The notes below the pieces were generated by a model. It searched no databases, had not been told where the DNA came from, and worked only from the letters and a program-made list of their open reading frames with translations. From the NCBI GenBank assembly GCA_016191245.1, contig JACPOY010000011.1, forward strand, positions 1-40,255: a stretch of DNA of 40,255 nucleotides, written 5' to 3'. A program made the position numbers and the translations under genes. How positions within the stretch are numbered: position 1 is the stretch's first letter; every line of letters starts with the position of its first letter. Below are positions 26,367 through 35,083 of the stretch, piece after piece. The stretch is from Gammaproteobacteria bacterium (lineage in GTDB: Bacteria; Pseudomonadota; Gammaproteobacteria; Berkiellales; Berkiellaceae).

Positions 26367-26528
26367 CGCGGTTTCCTTTGATTTATATAACATTTTTGCT
26401 ATTTGACTATAGAATGCCCCTAAAAGTTCGACTTATTGGATGCTTGAAACCATTAGTAATAGCTATAGTTCTAGCTTGCTAAATTTGTTATGATTAACCC
26501 CTTTCCCACATCTTGATAGGTTTTGAAT

Positions 26529-27296
26529 ATGCTCGAATGTAATACCGAAGCCACCAATCAACAAATGCTTGAAGAAGATTTTCGAACTGCTGCCTATCAA
26601 GGTGATGAAGAGCAAGTCTCCTCTTTATTGGCAAAATCAGGTTTCAATATCAATGCACGTGATCAGTTTGGGCACACAGCTCTTCATAATGCTTGCATGA
26701 GAGGGCATCATAGAGTTGTCAATATTTTACTTAATATTGCAGGTATAAATTTAGATGCAGTGGATGAAATGAACAATAATGCACTTCATCACGCAGCGTT
26801 AAATGGTTATCCTAAAGTTGCTGCTTTGTTACTTGCGAATGATTTATTCAAGAATCAAATAAATAATAAAAATAAAAGTGGTAAAACTGCTTTATTTTGC
26901 GCTTGTACAAAGGAACTTCGATTATTTCATTTATTGGTTAAATTACTATTAGCAAATAATGCTGATGCAACCATACCTGCAAATGATGGCAGTATGCCAT
27001 TGCATGTCGCTTCTTTCTTAGGAAACATCGAAACCGTTCGTTTACTACTTAGCATTCCCCTGTTACCTTTGAATGCACCAAGAAATGATGGGCGTCGTCC
27101 AGTTGAGCTTGCGTTGATAAATAGCAAATTTAGTGTTGTTGCATTGCTAGAGTCATATGGATCAACAATATTCAATAACAAGGTTAAAAAATCGCCTCTG
27201 TCTGAACGTCGTAATGATAATAATGAACATCATGACGATAAAGATAAAGATGATAGAAGCGAGCAAAGAATGCAGTTTTTAAGAAAATTACGATAA
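26529..27296 (+). CDS. Ankyrin-repeat protein
   Basis: The 255-residue product has about five ankyrin repeats between residues ~10 and 205: FGHTALHNACMRGHHRVVNIL, NNNALHHAALNGYPKVAALLL, SGKTALFCACTKEL, GSMPLHVASFLGNIETVRLLL, GRRPVELALINSKFSVVALL. A charged tail rich in Asp, Asn and Lys follows, ending FLRKLR. Ankyrin proteins of host-associated bacteria often bind host proteins. I use ATG 26529 (AGG eight bases upstream), not the earlier TTG. It diverges from the permuted-protease gene. Confidence 0.88.
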   Translation: MLECNTEATNQQMLEEDFRTAAYQGDEEQVSSLLAKSGFNINARDQFGHTALHNACMRGHHRVVNILLNIAGINLDAVDEMNNNALHHAALNGYPKVAALLLANDLFKNQINNKNKSGKTALFCACTKELRLFHLLVKLLLANNADATIPANDGSMPLHVASFLGNIETVRLLLSIPLLPLNAPRNDGRRPVELALINSKFSVVALLESYGSTIFNNKVKKSPLSERRNDNNEHHDDKDKDDRSEQRMQFLRKLR

Positions 27297-27335
27297 GCTA
27301 AAATGGCTTAATTTGAGAAATGTAAAGTGCACATC

Positions 27336-27386
27336 TTTTCTCCCTTTGGAATCAAAGGGAGACCGCTTTTAGCGCAGAGGGATTTA
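27336..27386. repeat. Palindromic element copy B (inverted relative to copy A)
   Basis: Read on the minus strand, this matches 7151-7201 with a two-base gap and few changes, including ccctctg, gctaaaagcgg and the palindrome with CTCCCTTTG arms. It sits between the convergent ankyrin and tautomerase genes. Confidence 0.75.
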
Positions 27387-27388
27387 TC

Positions 27389-27781
27389 TTACACTTCAAC
27401 AGAATAGCCTAACTCGACATCACATGCTGCTTGTCCACCGCGTATACCCCAATCTTCTTTGCGATTTTCTCTTAGTAAAATTTTGACATGATCTTTAGGA
27501 ATGCTAAGAGCTTCTAAATTATCAACAATCTTGCGGTAGAGAGAACGCTTTGTTTCTAAGGTGCGTCCCTCAATACAATCGATACTAATATGGGTATAAA
27601 ACTCAGGATGTGCTTTCTTCTCAGGAACTGCAAAACGATGAGGTTCATGCACTACAAGGATCACATTAACATCATCAGGATTTTTGAATGCTTCTTGAAT
27701 AGCGGTTTGCACAGCCTTCATTAACGCCACTTCGTGCTCAGGGCTGTATTTATTTCTTACTTCAATTAATACTTTAGGCAT
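27389..27781 (-). CDS. Tautomerase superfamily protein (4-oxalocrotonate tautomerase-like)
   Basis: The 130-residue product begins MPKVLIEV, so Pro-2 becomes the catalytic N-terminal proline after Met removal. The C-terminal WGIRGGQAACDVELGY is typical of the longer tautomerase-family proteins. The substrate is unknown. Confidence 0.85.
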   Translation of the reverse strand: MPKVLIEVRNKYSPEHEVALMKAVQTAIQEAFKNPDDVNVILVVHEPHRFAVPEKKAHPEFYTHISIDCIEGRTLETKRSLYRKIVDNLEALSIPKDHVKILLRENRKEDWGIRGGQAACDVELGYSVEV

Positions 27782-27865
27782 ATGGCACCTTCCTTATTTG
27801 CAAGTTGGCGCCTATTCTATAACGAATTTTTAAGCAGATAAACTAAGAGACAACCTCTTAATTTC

Positions 27866-28897
27866 CTAGCCAGGACGTCTATCTCGTTTTCTTTCTTCGA
27901 TATCATTATCTCTTGAAGGTTCAGGGCTTTTAGAGCGAGCTCTTTGTTGTTCTTCGCTAGTATAAGCATCACGACCTCTTCTTTGATGTATCTCATAACC
28001 ATGTGTGGCATAGATTTGTCTTTTTGCTTCATTATGCTTTTCAGCTTCTTGCAAAGTCGACAACATTTTATTTCTATCAAAAGGCTTGTCTGGATCAAAC
28101 ACCGTCTCTAATTTTTCAGCCACAGATTTATTTTTAACAGCAGCAATTAAATCGATTGGCATGGGATTGATGATAAAGTTCAGTTGAGCTTCAACAGCTT
28201 TTTCCAATGCAGCATTAATCAATTCTTGTGGAATTTCGGCAATAGCGCTAATTCGCATGCCCGCCGCTTTAATGACTTTATACATAAATGTTTTAAATGC
28301 ATGACTTTCTTTCTTTTCTTCAAAGCATCCACGTATAAACGCTCTTGCCGTTTCTTCAAAATTCTCGTGATAAGTAAAGATACATGAATTCTCAGCCTGG
28401 GGTTCTTTATTTTTATCAAGGTTATTTTTTGCATAAGGCAGCGCTGCAATTTCATTCCAGCGAGCCACGAATTCAGCAACAACCTCTGTAGGATTACTAA
28501 TATTGTCGCTTAATAATTCATGTAATTCCCTAATGATAGCATCATCTATTTGTCTGGTTCGACCTGGTTGCAAACCTTTCTTTTGACATATTGCATACAG
28601 CAGTCCTACTTGGAAAAACTGATCCGCCGATAAGCGTTGTGCATCAGTAAATTCAAATAATTTTGAAAATATGCCAGAACCGGACGCAAGTGACATTTTG
28701 CTAAAATCAAGATCTTCTGGATTGTTAACAGCAGTAGTCGTTGCTTTTCTATCACCTAATATATAGAGATCAATTTTACCTTGCAAGTTAAAACCAAGCT
28801 TAGGTCTTTCAAGTGCTGGTGTCGATATTTTTTTGGGTGGCAAATGCGTTTTAGCCACTGTCCAAGTCGTGTTTGGGGATGGTTGATTCAGTAACAT
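27866..28897 (-). CDS. Hypothetical effector-like protein
   Basis: The 343-residue, mainly helical protein has no recognised domain. Its C-terminal ~60 residues are charged and repetitive (HQRRGRDAY, EEQQRARSKSPEPSRD, then ERKRDRRPG). ATG 28897 has AGAGG five bases upstream. The frame opens at a GTG at 29044, giving 392 residues. Note that FLPHT, in the upstream extension, is also encoded upstream of the next minus-strand gene (31225), so the longer form should be kept in mind. Confidence 0.6.
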   Translation of the reverse strand: MLLNQPSPNTTWTVAKTHLPPKKISTPALERPKLGFNLQGKIDLYILGDRKATTTAVNNPEDLDFSKMSLASGSGIFSKLFEFTDAQRLSADQFFQVGLLYAICQKKGLQPGRTRQIDDAIIRELHELLSDNISNPTEVVAEFVARWNEIAALPYAKNNLDKNKEPQAENSCIFTYHENFEETARAFIRGCFEEKKESHAFKTFMYKVIKAAGMRISAIAEIPQELINAALEKAVEAQLNFIINPMPIDLIAAVKNKSVAEKLETVFDPDKPFDRNKMLSTLQEAEKHNEAKRQIYATHGYEIHQRRGRDAYTSEEQQRARSKSPEPSRDNDIEERKRDRRPG

Positions 28898-28955
28898 TGG
28901 TACCTCTACAAAATGATGGCTCGCGTATAAGAAGTATTGTATTTCAATTGGGGGG

Positions 28956-28973
28956 AATGTATGTGGTAAAAAA
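28956..28973 (-). promoter_or_regulatory. Shared 17-bp motif, copy 1
   Basis: The bases aatgtatgtggtaaaaa (plus strand) occur here and at 31245-31261, in both cases about 55-60 bases before an AGAGG/GAGG-ATG on the minus strand. It may be a regulatory element or coding sequence for the shared peptide FLPHT. Confidence 0.4.
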
Positions 28974-29119
28974 TGATAGTCACGATAAACGCTATCAATA
29001 TACGGACCATTTGCAAAGCATTTTAGATGAATGTGTATTTGCACAAAGGTTATTATCTACAGTTATATTTGTTATTTTCTTCACTTTTTAAACAGATAGC
29101 TCATTTTCTGCTCTAAGCT

Positions 29120-30328
29120 ATGGATATGAAAAATTCTATTTATGGCTTCCTCGTTTGGCTGATAGCCACCTTATTTGTTATTTATGCATTTTGCTTAAAT
29201 ACAGCGGCATCGGTATTTCAAGAGTCAATTCAATCTTCACTTCATCTCAGCAATGTCGGCGTTTCAATTGCGATGGGTGCGTTTATTGTTGGGTTTGCTT
29301 GTATGCAGATCCCTGCTGGTTATTTATTAGATAGGTTTAACGCCAGATATGTAGTAAGTTTTGGGGTGTTTTTGTTGGCAGTAGGTAATGTGTTCATTTC
29401 CTATTCAAATAATATTGTTATGTTTTCTCTCTCTAATCTCATCCAAGGCATGGGAGGCTCGTTTGCCTTTATTGCTGTAGCGGTTTTAATCTCACAATGG
29501 TTTCCAGCAAGGTATTTCCCTATTTTATTTGGCTTAACGCAAACATTATCTTGTATTTTATCCGGTATACTCCATTATGTAATGGCGCAAAGATTAGCCG
29601 TTAGCACTTGGAATTCGTTATATCAATATTTAGCCATTGTAGGAGTTATTCTATTTCTCTTGACTATCGCCTTTGTTAAAAGTCCCGCAAACAGATCCAT
29701 CTCAACATCAGTTTCATTAAGTACCTCTCTAGCCGACGTTTGTAAAAACAAACAAATAATACTTTGTATGCTAACAGCAGCTACTTCTTTTGGTATATTG
29801 CTCGCTTATGCCAGCCTCTGGTATTTACCTGTGCAAAAATTTTACGAGGTCAATACCTCTGATTCACTTATCATCAGTAGTATTATTTTTGCAGGTATTG
29901 GGATTGGTACACCTTTGTGGGGTTATATTTCAAATTTAGCGAAATCTCGAATCATGATTATTCATGTCACTTTAGTATTAGGGACCATGATGTTGCTCGC
30001 AGGCATTTATCTACCCCATTTTGAAAGCCATTCTTTGATTTTTGTTAAAATTGTTTCATTTCTGATTGGCTTGTTATTATCAGGATCAATGCTGTTATAT
30101 ACGGTGGTCAGTGAAATCACCACAGATAACATTCGCGGTGTTGCCCTTAGCGTAACCAATACCGGTGTATTTCTCATGAACGCAGGCATGATGTTTATTC
30201 CATTATTGTTTCTCACCAAAACTTCGCAAATATTTTTTACCTATCTATGGGTTTTACCATGTAGTGTCATGTTTTCCATTCTTCTACTTTATTTTATTCA
30301 AGAGTCATATCGTGTTTCATCCTCATAA
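29120..30328 (+). CDS. MFS transporter
   Basis: The 402-residue protein has 12 predicted membrane helices. Loop 2-3 carries the MFS motif QIPAGYLLDRFNARYV, and helix 4 starts LIQGMGGSFAF. The N-terminal half (ASVFQESIQ, MGAFIVGFACMQIPAG) resembles phagosomal and organic-anion transporters of Legionella and Francisella (Pht/Fpt type), but that placement is weak. The deaminase gene follows after 9 bases with its own AAGGAGG, so the pair is probably an operon and purine or nucleoside uptake is a reasonable guess. Confidence 0.8.
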   Translation: MDMKNSIYGFLVWLIATLFVIYAFCLNTAASVFQESIQSSLHLSNVGVSIAMGAFIVGFACMQIPAGYLLDRFNARYVVSFGVFLLAVGNVFISYSNNIVMFSLSNLIQGMGGSFAFIAVAVLISQWFPARYFPILFGLTQTLSCILSGILHYVMAQRLAVSTWNSLYQYLAIVGVILFLLTIAFVKSPANRSISTSVSLSTSLADVCKNKQIILCMLTAATSFGILLAYASLWYLPVQKFYEVNTSDSLIISSIIFAGIGIGTPLWGYISNLAKSRIMIIHVTLVLGTMMLLAGIYLPHFESHSLIFVKIVSFLIGLLLSGSMLLYTVVSEITTDNIRGVALSVTNTGVFLMNAGMMFIPLLFLTKTSQIFFTYLWVLPCSVMFSILLLYFIQESYRVSSS

Positions 30329-30337
30329 GGAGGCTTT

Positions 30338-30829
30338 ATGTCAGATCATCCCAATGAAAAATTTATGCGTCGTGCAATTGAACTCAGTGAAATTGCCGGT
30401 ATCAAAGAGAAAACCGGTGGTGTTTTTGGCAGTGTCATTGTTAAGGATGGTAAAATCATTGCCGAGGGCTACAATCAGGTTATTAAACAAAACGATCCCA
30501 CTTGGCATGGTGAAATGCAAGCGATTAGGGAAGCGTGTAAAAAATTAAAATCACCACATTTAGAAGGATGTGTACTCTACACCAGTGCAGAGCCTTGCCC
30601 AATGTGTTTAGCAACGGCATATTGGGCCCATCTTGATCATATTTATTATGCCGCTCATATTGAAGATGCATTGAAATATGGTGAATTTGAAGATGCGGAT
30701 TATTTTAAGGAGTTGGCAAAGGATCCCAAGAATAGAACCATTCAATGCACGGATTTATCAAACTTACGTCCTGAGGCAGTCAAAGTGTGGAAAGCATATT
30801 CTGAAATGCCAGATAGAAAGCATTACTAA
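30338..30829 (+). CDS. Guanine/nucleoside deaminase (CDA fold)
   Basis: The 163-residue cytidine-deaminase-fold protein has the zinc site WHGEMQAIR (H57, catalytic E59) and SAEPCPMCLA (C87, C90). Length and the C-terminal YWAHLDHIYYAA resemble GuaD-type guanine deaminases more than TadA. The first motif is HGE where HAE is usual. It would convert guanine to xanthine, or act on a related base. It follows the MFS gene with a strong ribosome site (AAGGAGG). Confidence 0.85.
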   Translation: MSDHPNEKFMRRAIELSEIAGIKEKTGGVFGSVIVKDGKIIAEGYNQVIKQNDPTWHGEMQAIREACKKLKSPHLEGCVLYTSAEPCPMCLATAYWAHLDHIYYAAHIEDALKYGEFEDADYFKELAKDPKNRTIQCTDLSNLRPEAVKVWKAYSEMPDRKHY

Positions 30830-30840
30830 AACCTTAGCTC

Positions 30841-30872
30841 GTTCCCCTTTGACATCAAAGGGGAACATTTTT
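30841..30872 (+). terminator. Intrinsic terminator after the deaminase operon
   Basis: GTTCCCCTTTGA and its complement form a perfect 12-bp stem with a CA loop, followed by attttt. It belongs to the CCCTTTGA-TCAAAGGG palindrome family seen at 7208 and 27340, and lies between convergent genes. Confidence 0.8.
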
Positions 30873-30889
30873 GCGCGAAGCGCAACTGA

Positions 30890-31225
30890 TTATAGCAATT
30901 TCTGCAAACGTGGCTTTTCTTTCATTTCGCTATCTTCACCTTCATCCTCTATTTCGATGATGTTTATTATATTTTCTTCAACTTTTGCAAATTTCAAAGA
31001 CGGGAAGAAAATTAAATTAAGCATTCTTTTTGATGAGGCCATGTTCTTAAGATATGGATTTTCATGGATCTGTTGATGGTCCTTATCTACTCTGAAGCGT
31101 TCTAAATAATTAGAAAATAGTTCCGTTATGGATTGAGCATTATTGCCTTCTTCAGCGCATGAATCGGAATTACCAAAAGTGGGATGTAACATTATAACCT
31201 CGTCTGAGTGACTAAATTGTGTCAT
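30890..31225 (-). CDS. Small hypothetical protein
   Basis: The product has at most 111 residues, no recognised family, and an acidic C-terminal stretch (IIEIEDEGEDSEMKEK). ATG 31225 has no ribosome site; ATG 31192 has GAGG five bases upstream and may be the true start (100 residues). The upstream region shares a 17-bp block with the gene at 28897. Confidence 0.45.
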   Translation of the reverse strand: MTQFSHSDEVIMLHPTFGNSDSCAEEGNNAQSITELFSNYLERFRVDKDHQQIHENPYLKNMASSKRMLNLIFFPSLKFAKVEENIINIIEIEDEGEDSEMKEKPRLQKLL

Positions 31226-31244
31226 TTTAATAAGATACAAATCT

Positions 31245-31261
31245 AATGTATGTGGTAAAAA
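31245..31261 (-). promoter_or_regulatory. Shared 17-bp motif, copy 2
   Basis: Second occurrence of aatgtatgtggtaaaaa, upstream of the small hypothetical gene. See 28956. Confidence 0.4.
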
Positions 31262-31378
31262 GTTATAATATAAGACAAATCGACGGGAAATCTGGATGAG
31301 TTGACGAATGACTACCTTTTACATTTTTATTATTTCATCAATTACGTCACATCACATCATGCCTATCATGTTCTTGTT

Positions 31379-31403
31379 CCCTCTACCGCTTCGCGGAAGA
31401 GGG
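31379..31403 (-). terminator. Hairpin downstream of the kinase gene
   Basis: CCCTCTACCGC and GCGGAAGAGGG pair with one mismatch around TTC. It stands ~120 bases beyond the kinase stop in an otherwise empty 280-bp gap, with no T-run of note. Confidence 0.35.
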
Positions 31404-31519
31404 AAATTTATTGATTATTCATCACTTCATTTAAAATATACACCACTGACGTGTTGTATGAAGCAACCTAAAACTTGCGACACAAAATCACATATTGTCC
31501 GTTGATAATGGTATAAATC

Positions 31520-32914
31520 TCATCGACCTTTAGGTTTACAAAGGTGTTCTTCTTTTTCTCCAGAGGGTGTTGCTGTAGAGCTTGGGTGTACCTCTTGGCT
31601 TGCTTGCATCATTTCAAAAGATCTCGTCAGGCTATTCATTCTGGATCGTAATGGCTTCTCTTCTTTTGAGTCAGATATAGAGAGAAAAAATCTTTCCGGA
31701 TTTCTTAATGCCATTTGCTGTTTATGGAGTGTAATCGCATCATCAACGGTGATTCTTTCTTCCCGCATAGGTTCCAACAATCCTTTTGTCAAAGGATCTT
31801 TGGCAATTTCTGCTAGATCATCTATTGTTTCAGGAACTATCCTAGCGCCATGTTTAAGTTCATAGATGATCATACCCAGTGCCCATACATCATTTGCTTT
31901 GTCAGGGGCTGCGTAATCCTCTGGAATGCCTGATACAAAATCCATGCATTTGGTCGCAAAGAAATCACCCGCTTCTGATTGATAGTACTCATAATATCCT
32001 GAACCAGGATCGGAATAACAAACAGCCATTTCAGGTGAATGATATCCTAGCGTTCCAGCTGGCCAAGCATTCGCATTTTGAATTTGTGTTTTACCAAAAT
32101 CAGTTAATTTTATACGGTAACCATGAACGGGATCTCCATAAACAAGAAGATTTGCTGGCTTAAGATCTTGATGGACTAAATTAGCATCATGAAGTGTTTT
32201 CACACCTTCCAACATATCTAATATCATTTGATCTATATCATCGGGTGTGAAATTAATACTCCCTCCATCTAAAACATCTGCCAAACTGTCATTTGCTTTA
32301 AGAGAGTAAACTGCTATTTTCGAATCTGGCCCAGAAACGTATAATTGGCCCAATTCATTTTCATTGACATAATCTGAAGCTAAAGATTGTGAAATATTAA
32401 CTTCATCAATGAGCACATCGAGCTCTTTTTTAGATTTAGGTTTAACAATCAAAGAAAAATATTCAACATCTCCTGTATCTATTCTCCAAGCAGTTTTGCC
32501 ACTACCTTTTACTGCGCCGCGCTTTTCATTTCCCTTGGGTATTTTTGTATCGTCAGCGAGTTTACGTTTGGTATCAACAATAAGTTTAAACTCACCATCC
32601 CTATGATGAAGAATAGTCAACGTGCGAGGTAAAATAGATTTATCTCTTTTATGTATTTGATAGGCTTGACCAGGTCGTAGTGCAGCAATATTAGTTAAAT
32701 GATTTTGTATTTCTCTTTGTTGTTCTGGAGTATGAGTGGTATACCATTCTTCAGTGTTAGTCAAAAAATAATCATAAATTTTTTGTAAATCAGTAGGAGA
32801 AATTTTCTCAGATAATTTTTCCCCGATGGGGCGATATTTAGAAGCTTCAATACGTTCAATAAATTCATTAAATTGATTTGAATTTTGGAATTGGCTTTCA
32901 GGGTCACCTATCAT
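31520..32914 (-). CDS. Eukaryotic-like Ser/Thr protein kinase
   Basis: After a ~130-residue N-terminal region, the 464-residue protein has a kinase domain: Gly-rich GSGKTAW (~137-143), VKP-K158 as likely ATP lysine, E171 in helix C, catalytic loop VHQDLKPANLL (D250, N255), TDFG (D272), SPE in place of APE (293-295), and DVWALGMIIYEL (D342). The HQD in place of HRD makes it a non-RD kinase. No membrane segment or PASTA domain is seen, unlike housekeeping bacterial kinases. It ends CKPKGR. A role as an effector acting in a host cell is inferred from context. Confidence 0.85.
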   Translation of the reverse strand: MIGDPESQFQNSNQFNEFIERIEASKYRPIGEKLSEKISPTDLQKIYDYFLTNTEEWYTTHTPEQQREIQNHLTNIAALRPGQAYQIHKRDKSILPRTLTILHHRDGEFKLIVDTKRKLADDTKIPKGNEKRGAVKGSGKTAWRIDTGDVEYFSLIVKPKSKKELDVLIDEVNISQSLASDYVNENELGQLYVSGPDSKIAVYSLKANDSLADVLDGGSINFTPDDIDQMILDMLEGVKTLHDANLVHQDLKPANLLVYGDPVHGYRIKLTDFGKTQIQNANAWPAGTLGYHSPEMAVCYSDPGSGYYEYYQSEAGDFFATKCMDFVSGIPEDYAAPDKANDVWALGMIIYELKHGARIVPETIDDLAEIAKDPLTKGLLEPMREERITVDDAITLHKQQMALRNPERFFLSISDSKEEKPLRSRMNSLTRSFEMMQASQEVHPSSTATPSGEKEEHLCKPKGR

Positions 32915-33080
32915 GGATATCTCGCTAATATCATTTATCCTTATTTAAAAGGACCATTTAACACCGAAATAAGTTCAATTTATCTGTCGTTCTAATACAC
33001 GCAACTCACCGCGCCGTAAAAACCCATTTATTTGTTCTATTTGCCATGATAAAGTACCACAAAAAATCAAGAGTTATCCA

Positions 33081-33638
33081 ATGACGTCACAAGATAAGCT
33101 CCCCCACTCAAAAGATTCGCTCATTCAAGCTATCGATAATGGCTTCAAGCCAAAATATCTTTTTTTCTGGGGGCATCACCCTAACAATATTAAAAATTGT
33201 TTAAGCCAATGGTATCAAGCCTCCTTTTGTAAAGATAATTTCACCTACCTCACGGCCGAACACTTTATGATGGCAGAAAAAGCAAGGCTTTTTCATGATA
33301 AAGATATTGAAAATAAAATCATCAATGCAACACATCCTGGGGAAGCCAAAGCACTTGGCAGAATGGTAAGCAAATTTGATCAAGCTAAGTGGGATGAACT
33401 TCGCTTTGATATTGTGGTGCGAGGGAATTTATTAAAGTTTGAGCAAAATCCTCAACTCATGACTTTTTTATTAAACACCGAACAAAGGATCTTAGTTGAA
33501 GCAAGCCCTGTAGATAAAATATGGGGCATTGGTTTAGCAGAAAATCATGAGCATGCAGCTCAACCTGAACATTGGTTAGGGTTAAATTTATTAGGCTTTG
33601 CCTTAATGAAGGTCCGAACAATCTTAAAAAAAGCGTAA
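33081..33638 (+). CDS. NADAR-domain protein (YbiA-like)
   Basis: The 185-residue protein is one NADAR domain: FLTAEHFMMAEKARLF-type motif (here YLTAEHFMMAEKARLF), TAEH Glu, the middle AKALGRMVSKFDQAKWDELR, and the C-terminal DKIWGIGLAENH..HWLGLNLLGFALM. Family members act on N-glycosidic bonds, in riboflavin by-product handling or in removal of ADP-ribose from guanine in DNA. It precedes the NAT-like gene by 9 bases as an operon. Ribosome site is weak. Confidence 0.9.
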   Translation: MTSQDKLPHSKDSLIQAIDNGFKPKYLFFWGHHPNNIKNCLSQWYQASFCKDNFTYLTAEHFMMAEKARLFHDKDIENKIINATHPGEAKALGRMVSKFDQAKWDELRFDIVVRGNLLKFEQNPQLMTFLLNTEQRILVEASPVDKIWGIGLAENHEHAAQPEHWLGLNLLGFALMKVRTILKKA

Positions 33639-33647
33639 AGGACGATT

Positions 33648-34871
33648 ATGTTAACCGCAAAACAATTAAAAAAATATTTTACACGTATTGGGCAATCTGC
33701 ACTATATGATTCATTACTATCTGGAGAAAGCGAACTTAGCTTTGCCACGTTAAGAAAAATTCAAATGAGTCATGTTTTCACTTTTCCATTTGAAAACTTA
33801 GACATGCACAATGTGCTTAATCGCCCCGATGAACGTGCTAGCTCCATCGACATAGATGATATTTTTAAAAAAATGGTGACAGGCGCAAGAGGCGGGTATT
33901 GTTTTGAAACCAATGAGTTGATAAGACAAGTACTGCTTTCCCTTGGCTTTGATGTGAAAACTTTTAATGCGGGTGTTATGTGGTTAAAATCACAAAAGCT
34001 TGCTCCTTGTCATGAAATGTTGATTGTAAGAATAGGCTCTTGCGAATATCTTATTGAGCCTGGATTTGGCGCACCTGGCCCTATTGAGCCGCTACTTTTC
34101 AAAGTGGATGGAAAATTATATGAAGTAGAACAATATTTTCCCCAGCATGAAGTGAAGAAGTTTCGGTTCATTAAAGATGATGATGGTGATTTTCAACTAC
34201 AAGGCCAAGTAACAACCGACTGGCAACCAGAAAGCCCTTGGAAACCACTTTATGCTTTTAAAACAGCAGTAGAGTGCACACCTGAAGATTTTGCACGTGG
34301 GCACCATTTTGTGACGGTGAGCGAGCAATCTCCATTCTTGCAAAGACTATTTGTTACACTGCCTATTAAAGTGGATGAAGATATAACGGGTAGAATCACT
34401 TTGCTTCCTAATCTCTATAAAATATCCAGGCCTGAGGGTGTCACCGAATTGCCTGTCACCTCGCAAGATCATTTCATGGAAATACTCAAAATGGTATTTG
34501 ATATGACATTACCTCCAGACAGTAACCTCACCGCAAAACAAGTGCGGTTTCCTGTGCCAGCATTACAAGAAAGGTCTGGTAGACCCGAGCCACAAGATAG
34601 AACAAGTGAGCCATTACAAACAGATCCCGATTTGCATGAAAAATTAGCTTCTCTGTTAACTGCAAACAATCCAATTGCTTTGGCTAAAGTTGAGGAACAG
34701 CAATCCACTAAACCTGCACCTGTGCTGATGAGTGCATTCAAATTACACGCAACACAAAGCACTCCATTACTGCCTCCTGCTGCTGTAGTATCTGCTCCTA
34801 CCACAACAGAACCTACACCGGAAATAACGCCGCGCGCTGCATTGCCAAATTATAAAAATACGGTGTTATAA
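33648..34871 (+). CDS. Arylamine N-acetyltransferase-like protein with C-terminal extension
   Basis: The first ~275 residues follow the NAT family: FTFPFENLDMHN, the nucleophile motif RGGYC85FETN, and H122 in PCHEMLIV. The third triad residue is Glu137 (LIEPGFGAPG) where the family has Asp (DVGFG), at the same 15-residue spacing. The last ~130 residues are Pro/Thr/Ala-rich and of low complexity, with no counterpart in normal ~270-residue NATs. It has AAAGGA five bases before ATG and is coupled to the NADAR gene. Confidence 0.82.
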   Translation: MLTAKQLKKYFTRIGQSALYDSLLSGESELSFATLRKIQMSHVFTFPFENLDMHNVLNRPDERASSIDIDDIFKKMVTGARGGYCFETNELIRQVLLSLGFDVKTFNAGVMWLKSQKLAPCHEMLIVRIGSCEYLIEPGFGAPGPIEPLLFKVDGKLYEVEQYFPQHEVKKFRFIKDDDGDFQLQGQVTTDWQPESPWKPLYAFKTAVECTPEDFARGHHFVTVSEQSPFLQRLFVTLPIKVDEDITGRITLLPNLYKISRPEGVTELPVTSQDHFMEILKMVFDMTLPPDSNLTAKQVRFPVPALQERSGRPEPQDRTSEPLQTDPDLHEKLASLLTANNPIALAKVEEQQSTKPAPVLMSAFKLHATQSTPLLPPAAVVSAPTTTEPTPEITPRAALPNYKNTVL

Positions 34872-34935
34872 GTGGCAGTTCCGCCCATTATTTCATTGCC
34901 TTTGAATCAGACAATTTAACCGTTTAGCAGGTATT

Positions 34936-34974
34936 TTGTTGATAATTGCTATATTTTATAGCGATTATCAACAA
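34936..34974 (+). terminator. Long hairpin after the NADAR-NAT operon
   Basis: TTGTTGATAATTGCTATA pairs with TATAGCGATTATCAACAA around TTT (18-bp arms, one G-T position). It is AT-rich and lacks a T-run. It may instead be an operator for the following gene. Confidence 0.5.
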
Positions 34975-35083
34975 GTTATGCAATCAGCATTTTTAAGCTA
35001 AGAAAATATCTTATATAAGCAAAGAGGCTGTATTTATATAATTACAATCTATATATCCTTTGGAAATATAGAGGTAATTATCG

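Noticed and set aside
30338..30829. TadA tRNA adenosine deaminase
   Set aside because: The length, the HGE motif and the C-terminal YWAHLDHIYYAA region fit GuaD-type deaminases better, and a TadA gene is normally elsewhere.
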